DNA of 64,000 bases from Caenorhabditis remanei (GCF_010183535.1 NC_071331.1:18724001-18788000), one strand, 5' to 3'. Counted from the stretch's first letter, positions 11,364-24,500 are shown. Notes: generated by a model not told the origin, from the sequence alone. Numbers and translations: made by a program.

Positions 11364-11816
11364 CAGTACAGTGCAAAACGATACGAACTTTGTCCGTTTT
11401 CTGTTGAAATTGTCCAACTTTGAGAGTGTGTCATGGTAGTTCTTATGGTCACACTCAGTAAGTTTTGATTGAATCATGCAGATTAAAAGTAGATCTTCAT
11501 TATTTGTAGTTGATAACTTTTTTGTACGGACACTCCCTAAAGAGTTATAGTCATTTTAAGGAGACAGCTCAAAAATCACTCGATTTTTCACTGAAATGGA
11601 ACGCTTTGAGAGAGAAATAACTTTGTCGTTGTGTAACTCTCTAGGGAGTGCCCGTACAAAAAAGTTGTCAACTACAAAAATGAAGCTCTAGCTTTGTTCT
11701 GTATGGTTTAAATATAATTTATTTGTGGGACAATTAGGAGAGACGGAAATACACTGTCAAAGTTGGTCATTTTCCACTGAAAACAGCCGAAGGTGATAAC
11801 CTTTTGAGCGGTACTG
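11364..11816. mobile_element. R1 MITE copy 3
   Basis: Ends are TACAGTACAGTGCAAAA and GAGCGGTACTG. Full-length palindromic layout with TTTGTACGGACACTCCCTA and its inverse GGGAGTGCCCGTACAAAA in the middle. Non-coding. Confidence 0.8.
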
Positions 11817-12059
11817 TTCCTGTCAACCTTTAAAAGATATATTGACTCTAGTTCTGACTGTTTTATAAAATTTTTAAATTTCCCAGGAATCTATTTTCTG
11901 TTTTCAATTCTTCTCAAAAAGCCTAGAATACTTAAAAATTTTTTTTAGTTCAATATATTTTCGTCTTTATCAGACAATTTCGGTTATTTTTCACATTAAA
12001 ATGTTTTTGCTTTCCAAATCCTCCCTCATTTCAGCTCCATCTCCCCATTCCTTGACACA

Positions 12060-14427
12060 ATGCACCTACGTGGTATTCCCTTTTTCTACTACCTCATTTC
12101 TCAACTAATCTCTTCGTTCTCCTCTACTCTGGCACAAAAGACATATCACTACGGGGTTACAGGAAGGGAAATCAGGCATGGTGAGTTTTTGAAAAGGACT
12201 GAAATTTATCATAACAACTCCCAATATTCCAGAACCTTCCTCCCGTTTGGCCAGATACCAATCGACGTCAGTATCTATGAATCCACTGGAAGACAATCTC
12301 CGTGTACAACAGATTCTCAAGAAGCTAGAAGATCCGGGCGGAGTTGAAATCCGTCGGAAGTCTTCATCTCGTCATTTACATGGAGTTATCAGTGAACCAT
12401 TCGGAAAACCATTGGTACTAAGTGGAGGATTGAGTAATAATGAGAAGGCGGGAGGAGGAGTTAACAAACAGAAAAAGAGAAGTCAGGTTTCAAGGAGGAG
12501 AGAGAAGTCGCCGGAGGTGGTAAGTGATTTGGAAATTTATGAAACATTATGGATACGCAATCCGGCCCGTATTATATCAGAGACATAGAACACACATTTT
12601 GGTATATTTGTTAGACCATTTTTAGCCCAAAATTAGGAAGTTTTCCTTAGCAGTTCTGATTTCCAGTCTAGCAATTGATAGAAAAGCGTAAAGAATCATA
12701 ACTTGTGTCCGAGGAATTCGAAGGAAAAAGGAAATTCTTACCCGATAAAATTAGAAAATTGCTCAAAACAATGTTTCGGCTGAAGGTGGAATTCCGCTAA
12801 ACCCCGGCGCGTAACTCGCTTCAAAATAAATATCATGAGCTGAAAAATATACTAAAATGTAGATCTCGGCGAGTTCTATGTTTGTCACCTACCACGGCCC
12901 GGATGGGTATTCGTAAATGTGCCGTGAGCCGGTGAAAAGAGCCAAAAAAGAGAAAATGGCCAAAAAAGCGATTCTAGTCCAATCCGAGGCACAGTCAACC
13001 TGAACAACAGTGACCACGTTATACTAACAAACAGGATTGAGCGGTGTAACTTGTTTCAATCACGACTGTAGAACTCGTCGAGATCAACATTTTGGTATAT
13101 TTTTCAGCTCATAACATTGCGTTTCAAGCGAGTTTCGGTTTGCAAGTAGTTCCTTTAAAAACTGAGCAATTAATTACTCGTCTATCCGAAATACACTCTT
13201 TCAACTATTGAATAAAATTCGACACCATGTTCATTTCCAATTTTTCTGTTCCAGAACCAATTCGAAATGGATCTCGCCCGCCAAATCGAGGAAGACCAGC
13301 TGAAATTCGTGGAAGACGAGAAGAACCCAATGAAATACGTCGTGGAGAACGGTCTTCTCTTCAAACAATCCAGATTTTCTCCGTTGGCAAGAGTGGAAAT
13401 CCCACAGATTGCAGTGCCACAAGTGCAACCACCGAAAAAGAGGAAACGGAAGGAGAGAAAGTTGAGGAAGAACAAGATAAAGTCGATATCATCTGGTGGG
13501 AATGGAGGAATTGGTGGAGGGAGTGTATTCAGGACAAATGTGTTTCGAGGAAATATCAATCGACAGATTCCAGCTATTCCGTTGCCATCGGTGGGTTCGA
13601 ATTGTATTTATTCGAAAAAAAGAATAATAATTATTATTTAGGCTAAAGAGAAAATCTTGAGAATCTTGCAAACTTTAATGTTTTTGGGCTAAAGTACTAT
13701 GATTTAGATTTCTAGGCTTCTAAAACTTCAAGATTTGTTGGGAAAGTTGGCCTAGAAACCGAAAACTCGGATTTCTAGGCCACCAATTTTCCACAATTAT
13801 AACTTGATCTGAAATGGATATTTTTGAAAAGCCAATAACTGAAAAAATCGCCATAATTATTATTTCTAGCCCTACTCAGCAGCCTACGGTAAACCATCAT
13901 TTGCCATCGCAAGGGAGGAAGATGGAAGTTGTTATACCAATCGATTTGGTTAGTTTTTTCTCTAAATTAGAATTTAAAAAACCCTTTTTCCAGGATACCG
14001 CTGCTGTGATGAAGCTCTAGAATCTCTAATCCTAAAAAGTTACGAAAAACTACGTCGACGTTCGGATAGTTTAGAAGAAAACCTTGCCAAAATTGCATCA
14101 ACATTAAGAAGAGATAGTCGACAAGTGTAAGTCTCTGTCTGTGTATCCACATGTCCAATCTATTATTTCAGATTCGCCAGAAACTTCGAAGCCATCGTCT
14201 CCACATCAAACTTCGGTTCCTCTATTCCATCAGATTTCTCCTGTAAAGTTGAACTCGGTCCGTCTCGTTTCATTGCTCAAGTATTTGTACCAGAGTTGGG
14301 TCTTGACGCGAAGACTACAGTAAGACGACATAGGATACCGTATCACGAGTTGTCGAGAGAGGATTTGAGTGATTCGACAGAGTTAGTGGTGTCGAGGAAT
14401 GGGATTATTGTTTCACAAGTCTTGTAA
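12060..14427 (+). CDS. Ground-like (GRL-type) domain secreted protein
   Basis: Exons 12060-12180, 12233-12519, 13255-13590, 13870-13948, 13994-14126 and 14172-14427 join in phase to 403 aa. A CATTTCAG ending at 12,034 is a likely trans-splice acceptor. Residues 1-26 are a signal peptide ending near STLAQ. The middle (40-245) is charged and Lys/Arg-rich with PPKKRKRKERK, then Gly-rich. Residues ~269-357 match the nematode ground-like domain: Cys269, the CCDEALESL block with paired Cys278-Cys279, NFEAIVSTSNF, and CKVELGPSRFIAQVF with Cys343. Ground-like proteins are extracellular hedgehog-related products expressed in cuticle-secreting and glial cells. The basic middle part is unusual and might be cleaved. 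AATAAA at 14,495. Which grl gene it matches cannot be told here. Confidence 0.8.
12794..13137. repeat. Inverted-repeat family R3, copy 2, in ground-like gene intron 2
   Basis: The left part CCCCGGCGCGTAACTCGC, ATGAGCTGAAAAATATAC is mirrored by GTATATTTTTCAGCTCAT near the right end. The AACTCGTCGAGATC block is shared with copy 1. It lies in the 735-base intron 12520-13254. The right arm contains TTTTTCAG, a potential cryptic splice acceptor. Confidence 0.6.
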
Positions 14428-14774
14428 TTTTTTTCTTTTTGGTTTTCCTTTTTTTTTCGTTGTAAATAATTAATTTAATAATTTGATTTGATCTAATAAA
14501 CTGGCCATGTTCAATAAAAACTGAAACTGTTTCAGAGCATTTCTGTTGAAGACCGCTACGCAGTCGCACCGCACCGTCAAAACTTTCAGATGCTGAACTA
14601 GAGATCTATCAATAAACGTTTTTATTGAAAATAAACAGTTGCCATTGGGGGGAAAACATTCACAATAGAGAATATCTCAATTCTCGAAAGTTATAGTATT
14701 TTACAAGCTCTCTCCTCTCTCATCCATCGAATCCATCTCATGCATTGTCACATTCATATCCTTGAATTCCTATT

Positions 14775-14971
14775 TCAAACCATCCAATTTATAGTCGTGC
14801 ATGAACTTATAGCCATCTGAAGCCAATACGATTGACGGATATTCTGAATTTGTTTCACTCGTCACCAATTGTCACTTCGAAATCCTTTTTCACAGATTCA
14901 GCAATCAAATTCATTCCAATAAAAGTCATCGCGCGACCGACTCCATACGAACAATGAAAGACAGTTGTCCA
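14775..14971 (-). pseudogene. Broken protein tyrosine phosphatase fragment
   Basis: Read on the minus strand after an acceptor (GTTTCAG ending at 14,972), the frame gives WTTVFHCSYGVGRAMTFIG, which carries the PTP signature HC-x5-R (HCSYGVGR) and the hydrophobic helix that follows it in this family. The frame then stops (TGA at 14,857-14,855). Moving one frame, the sequence continues as VKQIQNIRQSYWLQMA, resembling the C-terminal helix of worm PTPs, so a one-base loss probably broke the gene. Usual signature residues are changed (Ala to Tyr, Thr-Gly to Ala-Met). Upstream on the same strand, 15,135-15,217 and ~15,270-15,358 have open frames with splice-like borders and might be further exon remains, but I could not assign them to the phosphatase. 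Confidence 0.6.
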
Positions 14972-15650
14972 CTGAAACATGATAATGGAAAAATGGGGCT
15001 AATATTTAGATTGTTTTTTTTTCAAAAGGCTGAAAATACTACATAAATACATATTTGACAAAGAAACAACTAACACATCAGCTACATCGTCAAAGGGATC
15101 ACGAGTGATTCAGGGAAAAAGAAAAAACCTTAACTCATCAATATAGTCATCTTGATAGGTACAAATTCTCTTGTTGTAATCTGAGTGATTGCTGAAGTAT
15201 GCGGGGACTCTGGTGTTCTAAAAATGAAAAATTTATATGTAAGAAAAGTGACACATTTCTAAAAGCTTACCACATTGAAGTGATTGTTCCTTTGGAGATG
15301 GAGTAACTTGAAGGTCTTGATGCCTGTCAGAAGATGAGAGTTTCTGAGTGCTTGGGGCTGAAAATGTAAGAAATACAATAAGGCTTTGGGAAGAGACAAC
15401 GAGCCAACGTGTCTATTTGTGTATCTGTCTGTCAGAATGCTCTAGAACTAATCTAGTTCCTCTGTGACAAGAACTGAGTCAATGTGTCTGTATGTATCTC
15501 TATTCAGATGCCTGAGTATTCATTTCAATAGCTATGGACTGTCTATTACTGCGCACGTTCCGCCTCCCTTTTCCAGAACTCACCACATACGAAACAGGTC
15601 CAGTTCCTGACTTTGATAATATCGGAGAGGAGTAGATTAGCCAGTAGCGA

Positions 15651-15690
15651 GGGAGCGATTAACGATTGTTTCTAATCGTTAATCGCTCCC
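15651..15690. repeat. Perfect 17-bp hairpin
   Basis: GGGAGCGATTAACGATT, a six-base loop, then its exact complement. It is isolated and not part of a longer element that I can see. Confidence 0.8.
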
Positions 15691-15872
15691 TTTGGAGAAG
15701 TGATGGGAGGAAATGAAACATGGGAGAGATCAAGAAGTGGACCATGGAGGGACACGTCTTTAAAAGTTGTCATGAGGAATTTTACGCTGATACTTTTTAT
15801 AGTTGACTATAGTTTTGACTGGATATTTCAGTAGCATGTTCGTGAGATAAGAAGCCCTAAAGGCATAACATA

Positions 15873-16080
15873 CCGTAAAAACTGTATTATAACGGCATGC
15901 CATTCATAAAAATTAAAACGAAAAACTTTTCTGAACGTTCTATTTATTAATGTAGAGGTTATTATTTACGTTGATTTCAATCTTAATCAAGAAACAATCT
16001 CAGGATTATCATATTTATGAATTCACAGCAAATAGGGGTGCGGCTATAATACAGGTGCCGTTATTATACAGTATTTACGG
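15873..16080. mobile_element. TA-flanked MITE, family R4, copy 1
   Basis: It starts CCGTAAAAACTGTATTATA and ends with the inverse (TATTTACGG), and TA lies on both sides. Both arms carry an AACGGCA/TGCCGTT block. The ends and the TA target fit a Tc1/mariner-type MITE. Confidence 0.7.
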
Positions 16081-16924
16081 TAATTTTGTATTTTCCACTG
16101 TACTTCATACGCCAGTTTATCCAGATATCCCCCAGTTGTTGCGATTTCCCCCCAACTATCCCTACTTCCTTGCTTTCATCAACTTTACCATAGGGTTTTC
16201 CCATAAATCTTGAAACCAATTAAGCGAAGAAAAGAGAGAGAGTGATGTTGCGATGATCATAAACTAGCGATTATGTAAATGAAACTAGAGAGGATAACTG
16301 AAGACGGGGGAAAGAGGGGTCTTAATTGAAAACTAATTAGTTATTCAAAATTAGAGAGGGAGGAGAGGAGAAAGAAAGTTTCAAACTGGACGTGGTGATG
16401 AGAGGATTCTTCTCGGACGAAAGGGTATAAAAATATTTTATCAAGTTGACTGAAAATATATTCAATTCACAAACTCAATTGGAGTCTGGGGTGACTTACT
16501 AGGGCAGGTCATGGAGTCAGTCTGGAGATATGAAACGCGACCTATATCATTGAAAAGCTGAAAAGACGCTGATTTCCAAATATATTTAGCGAGAAAAACA
16601 AGGCCAAAGTTTGGACTACTGATAAGTCTAATGAAAAATATTGGCAGCGTGTTGTGAGTGGTAGTGATTTTCGGTTGGCTGATGTTCAAACAACCGACAA
16701 TTAATGGATTCAGGATTGTACCGTAGTATGTTCTGTAAATTTGTGCTGGTTTCAGTCGGAACAATTTTGATTTTCGGCACTTCTTGTCTCACAAATTGGA
16801 CATATGCACTCCATCAGTACTCCTTCGCTCGTCAGCTATTCCAATATTACTTCAGATCCCAGACATACCGGAACACAAACAGACATCAAGGTAGAAACGA
16901 AATTTGGGTTTCAAAGAACTATGT

Positions 16925-17364
16925 ACAGTACCGTCCAAAAACTTGTAAACTTTGGCCGTTTTCAGTTGAAATTGTCCAACTTTAAGAGTGACTGATTGTA
17001 CCATCAAGTAGATTTTTAATGAATTATACAGAACAAAGGTAGAACTTCATTTTTGTAGCTGATAACTTTTTTGTACGGGCACTCCCTAGCAAGTTACATA
17101 TCGATAAAGTAATTTCTCTCTCAAATCGTCCACTCTCAGTGCAAAATTGAGTGATTTTTGAGCTGTCACCTTAAAATGACCATAACTCTCTTGGGAGTGT
17201 CCGTACAAAAAGTAGTCAACTACAAAAATGAAGCTCTACTTTTAATCAGTATAATTAATTAAAAACCTACTAGTAGAGACAATCAGAACTACCATGACAC
17301 ACTCTCAAAGTTGTTCAATTTCAACTGAATACGGTCAAAGTTCGTATACTTTTGCACGGTACTT
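16925..17364. mobile_element. R1 MITE copy 4
   Basis: Begins TACAGTACCGTCC and ends TTGCACGGTAC. Carries the internal GTACGGGCACTCCCTAG and inverse GGGAGTGTCCGTAC blocks. Non-coding. Confidence 0.8.
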
Positions 17365-18565
17365 TATGTATCTTTTTCTCCGTGAATTTCCTCTTTTGTT
17401 TCAAAATTTCAATTAGAAAGTTCAAAAACCTAATTTCCTCATCACCCCTCAAACCATTTCAATAACAAAACCTAAAACCAGTCTCTCTCTCTCTCGAAAA
17501 TCTCGATAAAACTTCCTCCTTATAAACACTGAGAGAGAGGTGTGACAAATAATTAATAGCCGCAACTTAGGGTTGAAGATATAGATCAGATTCCCCCCTC
17601 TCTATCTTCTTTTTATATTCAAAAAGAAAATCTCTTATTCTTTTTGAAACAGTTGAAAAGTTTTCTTTTTTCTGAGGCAATTAAATCACACAGATCGTTA
17701 ATTTTGGATTTTAATTGGAAAGTTTTAATTGCATCCAATCCTAGATGTTTTTTGTGTCTTTTTGAGGGACTTTTTGCCGCCAAGAACCGCTTAAGGTACA
17801 GTAACCCAGAGTACTGTAGCTCCGATCCCTCACTACTTTTGTGCCGACAAAGAACCCTCCTTGAAATCTTTTTCTTTTTATTGTCTTTTTACTCTTCTTC
17901 ATTTCTTTATAAAAAAAGAACAACAGTTGTTCGCACACACTTCAAACAGCATCATCAGGTGAGGGGAGGGGTGAGTTATTGCGCAAATCACTTCATTTCG
18001 AATGGAAATTATTATGATTTCCATGGATGTGAGGGGAGTGACGTCATCCGGACCATATTGTCTCTTTTTTTGAAGAGGGAAGGAGGAAGAGTCTGGCGTG
18101 TCGTGGGCGCGATTTTCGCTATTAAGGGAGGTTAGGGATAGAGTGCCGGAATTTCAAATCTGCCGGTTCTTGCAATTTTAACAATAGGACCATATTATCT
18201 GTATCTTTTTAAAGAGTGAATACGGAAGGATCTGGCGTGTCGTGGGCGCTTTTTTGAGTAGTTTTACAATTAGATAGGGGATACTGTATTGGACCATTTT
18301 CTTGATTTTCATACTATTTGTGTGGTTTTTAGCGGTTTGCACTAAATTTGACAGGCCTGATGTTCTAAAATTTGCTTAAAAAGAAGAGGAGTCAGCAACT
18401 GATTTCACAACTGATTTAGCAACTGATTTTGTTAGGTATACTGTACCTTCCGCAATTATTGTAATTAACTTAAATGAATGTAGATTGTTATGGTAGTTTG
18501 CCTTTTTCAAAGTTTTACTGTATTGTGTATCAAGTTCAAGTGAGCTACAGTATCATCTAAATTGG

Positions 18566-18795
18566 CCAGACTTGTCACGGGCCGGGCCGTTTTGAACCAA
18601 AATTTGAATTTTTTTGAATTTTTTTTTGAAAAAAGTGAAGTTTTCTACTCAAAAGATAAAATTCAATCAAAAGGTTAAAATGTATGATAATTTAAACACT
18701 TTTACTACGACTATTCAAAAAATTTCAAAAAAAGTTTTGTAAAAAATGAGTACCCATCTTTGAATCCGGGCTGGGCCGGCCCGATTTTCGACAAA
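18566..18795. repeat. Family R2 repeat (GGGCCGGGCC ends), copy 1
   Basis: The left end is GACTTGTCACGGGCCGGGCC and the right end GGCCCGATTTTCGACAAATC, so the outer parts are inverted. Between them is poly-T/poly-A-rich filler with TTTTGAAATTTTT-like words. Five copies lie in this window. Probably a MITE-like family with GC-rich subterminal blocks and a fast-decaying core. Confidence 0.6.
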
Positions 18796-19465
18796 TCTGA
18801 AATTAATCTATTTCTGACCCCCTAACTCTTTTCACTTTTACGTCCCTGTCATCACCTTCTTCACGAAATAATCTTCATTTAGTTCTTCCCGCTCTCTCTC
18901 ACACTAAACGACTAACGAAAAACGTTTATTTTTCTTTTCGCTTCGTTTCGTTCCAATTGATCTGTTTGGGAGGGGGTCAATAAAAAAACGAAAACACATG
19001 TCGCCCTCTTTTAGATGATGCCGACACGAAGGGGTCAAACAGAGAGAAGAAATTATTATGAGAATGAGGCTATCATAGTGATGACACTTCAATGAGGGAC
19101 ACAAATAGGTGACAGTTGGTTGGTAATTAGTGAAAAAAGAAGAGAAGAGAAGTGAGATGGGAAGTGGGAGTTGGGAACAGAAAGAAGGTACAGTAATCCA
19201 GTGATCTACAGTAATCCTTTACTCTAATTATGATAAATCAAGTGTTCATTCACTTAGGTTCAGGTTAGGTTAATTGCGTAATTGTAGAATGTTACAAGTG
19301 GTTTGGCGCAATAGGGTTGAAGGAGAGGACAATATGGGCATGCGCCTTTAAATAAGGGGTACTGTAGGCAAAAAGCTTACTGTAGTGGTAGTTGATAATG
19401 GTACGGTAGGTACTTAACAGCGTAGATTACAGTACCTCCCTAATATCGTTGTCTTATCAGTCTTA

Positions 19466-19901
19466 CAGTACCGTGCAGTAGGATACACACTTTGGTCTTT
19501 TTCGATAAAAATGACCAACTTTGAGAGGGTGTCATGATAAAACTAACTGTCCCACAAAGTAAATAATGCATAGACCATACAGAACAATGATAGAGCTTCA
19601 TTTTTGAAGTTGACAACTTTTTTGTACGATTAGTCCTTAGCAAGTTACATATCGACAAAGTAGTTTCTCCTTCAAATCAGCCAATTTCAGTGCAAAATAA
19701 TGTGATTTTTAAGCTGTCGTCTTAAAATGACCATAACTCTCAAGGGAGTGTCCGTACGAAAAAGTTGTCAACTACAAAAATAAAGCTCTATCATTGTTCT
19801 GTATGGTCTATACATAATTTACTTTGTGGAGCAATAAGTAATACCGTAACACCCTCTCAAAGTTGGTGATTTTCAACTGTATATCTTGCTGCACGGTACT
19901 G
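19466..19901. mobile_element. R1 MITE copy 5, TA-flanked
   Basis: Best-preserved ends: TA-CAGTACCGTGCAG ... CTGCACGGTACTG-TA, the structure expected of a Tc1/mariner insertion. It is also bracketed by an extra 17-base direct repeat (see findings). Confidence 0.85.
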
Positions 19902-21124
19902 TAGATTACTGTGGCTCATTAGCATCGTTGTCTTATCAGTGTACTCCTGTAAACAATTATCTTTTGGATTACTGTATTCAAGGAGTGTACTGTACTTTCT
20001 TAACCACTTTATCACTTCCCTACCTCCCAACCCCCCATTACCCATTCCCTCTCCCCCTCTCTCTCCTTACATTCCGTTTGACAAATCGAAATACTAAACG
20101 GTGTTTCAAATATTGCATAAACAATGAGATAATTGCTCCCGGGAGCCACACCAGTCGACACAAAAGAATAACTAATTTGATACATTATGTAGTAATGCGA
20201 TTCATTACATTTTGATAGACCTTCTCCTCTCTTTTTGAATTTGGAAGGACCATGGGTATGTGTTTTCAAATTTTTAAGGACTCACTTAACTTTCCATTTT
20301 TAATTCTTTGCTTCCCCCCTCTCCAGCAAAATTTCTTGATGACACAATAATGATGCCCTCTTTTTTCCATTCAAACCGTCATCCCCTCATTCATTCCCCT
20401 CAAAATACCATCATCATGTTGATTATTTATTCATTGATTACTAACCGACCCATTAAACAATCCCCTCCTTTGACTTGAGACGCTTCTCCTTCAAATGGCA
20501 ATGAGACATTTCGGCACTGTCTTGGGAGAGAATCTACCGTTGGAAAAGGGGGGAGATTTTGAAGTAAAAAGAGACGGGTTCCCATGTGGAGATGAATCAT
20601 AGTCATGGTCATCAGAGAGGACTAACGAAAAGAACAAAAAGTATGAAGGGTATGGGAAAGTTTATAGCACGTACAGGTTGGAAGCTTCAAAAAATATAGT
20701 CTGGTTCGACTGCATCTGGTGCACCTTAGGCGCGTTTTGAATGTTGTTAAGCTGGTGAGATTCTGTAAGTTTGTGAGATTCCGTAGGTCTGTACCAGGAA
20801 AACTTGTCAGAAAATTTCTCGAAGAACCTTTTTTGGACCGAAAAATTCGAAAAAAAATCGAGAAAACTGTCTGGAAAAATGAGTTTTTCGTAGGCAAAAA
20901 TCTTGAATCTGTACGAAAACTAAGTATTTCAAGCACAAACCCCCGGAAACATGTTTTTGACTAAACACTAGATGAAATTTCAGGAAAAATCAAAAATCGC
21001 TAATTCTGCTACTTAATTTTTGAAAATTTCGGTGGAAATTTCCACTCCAGGAGCGAAATATCGACTCTAGTTTTCCGAACATTGTCAGTTCTTATTTTCT
21101 ACACTTCCTCTGCAGGTGGTCCCT

Positions 21125-21543
21125 CGATAACATGAATTATAAGGGAAGAAGGAGCACTGTAAGTCTGGCCTAGTTAACGAGATCCGGGTAGCCACTACTA
21201 TTCTGAATCTGTACTTGAACATTGTCAGTCCCCCTCTATTGTCGTGTCTAGTCCATTTACACACTCACTGATCGTAAATAACTAATCGAATGACAGACAT
21301 TTTTCCAACGTGCCATTCAGAGAGAACCATGATAAGAAGTTGGCTCCTGGGAAGCCAAGTGATACTTATCTCTGAAAACTCATGGACCTTTTGTCGGGGT
21401 TAATTTGTTGTTGTAGTTGAGAGGAGAGTGTGTGATGGATCACTTTCTTTGACGCTTTGATGCTAATTGGGGTGGTGGGTACTTATTGTGGATGGAGGGT
21501 CTTTTGAGATGTTTGCGGTAAATAAGACACGGTAACTTGTGAA
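21125..21543. repeat. Duplicated non-coding segment, copy 1
   Basis: From GAGATCCGGGTAG (21,178) to GGTAACTTGTGAA the sequence is nearly the same as 25,168-25,528, with weaker similarity starting at AATTATAAGGGA. It contains GATA-type sites (CATGATAAGAAG, ACTTATCTCT). Here the segment has TTGGCT...AGCCAA able to form a small stem that copy 2 lacks. No open frame is shared by the two copies. Confidence 0.75.
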
Positions 21544-24500
21544 CAGTCACTACCTCGGAAATCATCAAACTTGGAAGCTGTAGATGGGAAAAACGTCTAA
21601 GGAGTGCCAGACATCACAACTCTTGGAAATTGATCTCAGCTCTCGGCCATGTTGCAAGCTTCTTCAAAAAACATAGCCCAATTTAAGAATTCTTGATAAT
21701 TTTTGAGTTATCCCACCCTGAAATTTCCCTTCCTCCACTTCAAATCTGCATGATCACAACCTTTTAACTCTCTTCTTGACATCTCTGTCTGTATTCAGAC
21801 CCCCATGGTGAGTTTGCAAACAGTCGGCTTCTTTTTCCCTTTTCCCTTTTTCGCATGAGACATTTGACGTGTCTCTTGCAGAGAAGTGTCAACATTCCAT
21901 AAGAAGAGAGAGTTCACACGTCAAGGCGGTGTCTCTATTAAGAAGAGATAGTTCAAAAGAGTTGTATGTTTAAGAGAGAGAGAGACCAATAAACGGTGGG
22001 GAAGAGAGTTATGGAATAATGGTGATTGCGACATAAGCTATTTGGGAGGATTAGGATATCGTTGGAGGAGCTACTGGGTGGTGTCTGTTGTGTCCACGGT
22101 TTTTTGAGATTTTCTCGATCAAAGGTGTTGAATCAATGGTGTCAAAACGTCACATCGGCACCAAAATTTACAAAATTTCTAGTTTTTGCTGCATATTTAT
22201 TGATTTTGAGTATGAAAAAGTTTGAAAACCCGAGTTTCCGTAATTTCCGGAATTTTCAGTTCCGCACATCCTTGTTTCCTATGCAGTTCCTCACTTCTAG
22301 CTCACAACTCTCCTTTTTGCAAAACCATTTAAAAAAAATTTCAACAATCGAAACGGAGTTTTCAGTTTATTCTATAAAACTGATGTACTTTTGAAAAACC
22401 AATTTGAAATTGAAATTTGAAAAATGAAAATTTAAATGAAAAAATAAAAAATTGAAGAATCACCGGGACCACCTCTTGAAATTGGTATTCTTTCCTGATC
22501 CTAAACTTCTAAATTTGTTGAAACAACTTTCCTAAAACTTTTATTTTCACATAACCCACTCATTTTCCAACCACTTCCTATATAGAAAATTGCCCAGTTA
22601 TGCATAATCTAATCTAATTAACATCTCTTTTTAGCTTCTTCATTTTTTTCTTATCACAGCAATTTTTCACATTTCCTCTGCCTCCTAGTCCCTTTCTTCT
22701 CATCCATTTCATTTTCATTTCCACCAAATTCTAATACTTTCCCAAAAACCAAGTATTTATCTCCTCTTTTGCTGCCACCTAACAAATTACACGTGTTTCT
22801 TTTGATTTACAACTTTTCATTTGAAGGAATTTTTGATATCTCTTGGCGCCTGGGAAGTTGATAGATATCATGGGCTCAAGAGCAAGGTTGATGGGGAATC
22901 AGATAAGTTGTTACAGTAGTCTTGGGAACCTCACAAATGATTCTATAGTCACTTCAGTTCCATTTCCACTTCAGAGACGCCTACCGTACTCTCTAAACCG
23001 TATCCAAATGACTTAATGTTCTTGTGTTCAATTACATAATGGAACATGTATCATTCATTACAAATAGATAACATCAGTTGTCAAAAAGCAGAAACCCGAG
23101 CCGCCCGTCTCTCTTTAGTTGAAATTGCGCAGACGGACATAAAATGAGCGATTGGAAAGGAAGTACATAAAGAAGAGGGAACGAATCGGTTGAGAATAAA
23201 AATAGAAGATTGGAGGGGATGATAAGAGAGAAAAGAAATGACCAGAACGGCATAAAAATAGATGATGAAGGTAGGAACCGGTAGTAAAAGGGAATTGAGG
23301 GTTACGTATGACACCACTTCTCATAGAAAACGCGGCTGAGGTGCCCCAGCTACTAGGAATCTGGAGATGTAAAGACATACAAGCACGAGTCTAGTCCAGT
23401 TGGAAACGTGTTCATTAGGAAGCTAAAAGTCTTTTTAGGCCGTAAGTTAAACTCCCTCCATCCCCGATTGTCGAAATTTGGCATTTATCGTAACCTCACT
23501 CTGACGACTTTTCCACACTTTCAACTACAGTTCAGCAGGTTATGTTTTTTGGCAGTTGCTCAAAAAAAAAGTTTTTGAAGTCAGTGTTATTGCCTATCGA
23601 ATGAACGTAAAACCATTACGGTAGCTTGAAAACTCAAAACGTTAGTTCTCAAAGTGGAGACACCGAAATTTATGAAAATTAAAAAAAAAATTGTGTAACT
23701 CTCCGAAACCTCAGAGAGCGCCACTACAATTTTGGATTTTTCTTAGTTACGCCAGACACTACTTGTGTACAAAACATGCTAAGAATTCAGGGGGACACTC
23801 ATGGCCATTCCCATGGTAGCCTGAATTTCCAGACGCGCCCAAGTCACCCCATCCACTCACTCAATGTTCCCATACCTTTAACATTCCCAGTAGATTTGTT
23901 CCAATACAGTCCTTGAAAAAATCATCCCTAATCCACCTTCCCCCCTACGACTACATACTTCCGTGACGCAATTGAATTGCATCTAGACGGATTTGTTTAT
24001 ATGCCGACAATGGAGAAGACGGGCGGCGGAACGGTAGGGAAGGATTAGTCTCGGATCGGGAGATGATGAAGACACGCAATTTTGTTATGATACCTAATGG
24101 AATTGACCTACTGCCGCTTTTTTGTTGGAAGAGAGAGGTGACATGCTGATTTATGTGTATTTAGAGAGGGGATGAAGTCGGAAGGGATGGGTTACGGTAG
24201 AATGATTAGGTCATAAGAGTAAGAATGCCGTCTGTGTCTAAAGGATGAAATTCTGTTTTGAAAATAGTTTTTAGTAGTAGAAACGCTGAATTCATGTCTG
24301 AAATCCGCTTTAAATCCGTGAAATGCACTTCCAAACGTTTCTGAATCCGTTGTCATCATGCTTCAGCCATCCGAAAAATTATCACGTATGTATGTACAGT
24401 AACCTAGCATCGTGATAATGTTACTCTCAATTTCAGACTAAAAACTACAAAAACTTGCTGAAATGGGCTTCGAATCAACTAAAAATCAATTTTTCGGCGG

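Larger units (their letters stand above)
6104..12059. other. Intergenic region with MITEs, no convincing gene
   Basis: Between the PLA2-like gene and the ground-like gene I see MITE copies (listed separately), a CT-dinucleotide run near 6288-6305, many TACTGTA/TACAGTA motifs, and pyrimidine-rich DNA at 10,540-10,980. Short open frames here (for example 8187-8471 + and 9289-9552 -) lack splice context or recognisable domains. The last ~500 bases before 12,060 probably hold the promoter of the ground-like gene. Confidence 0.5.

Noticed and set aside
16704..16985. 93-codon plus-strand frame beside R1 copy 4
   Set aside because: It runs into the MITE and competing frames look equally plausible; possibly a gene scrap, but not supportable.
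22026..22394. 122-codon plus-strand frame
   Set aside because: No recognisable domain, no trans-splice site, and adjoining sequence is A/T filler.
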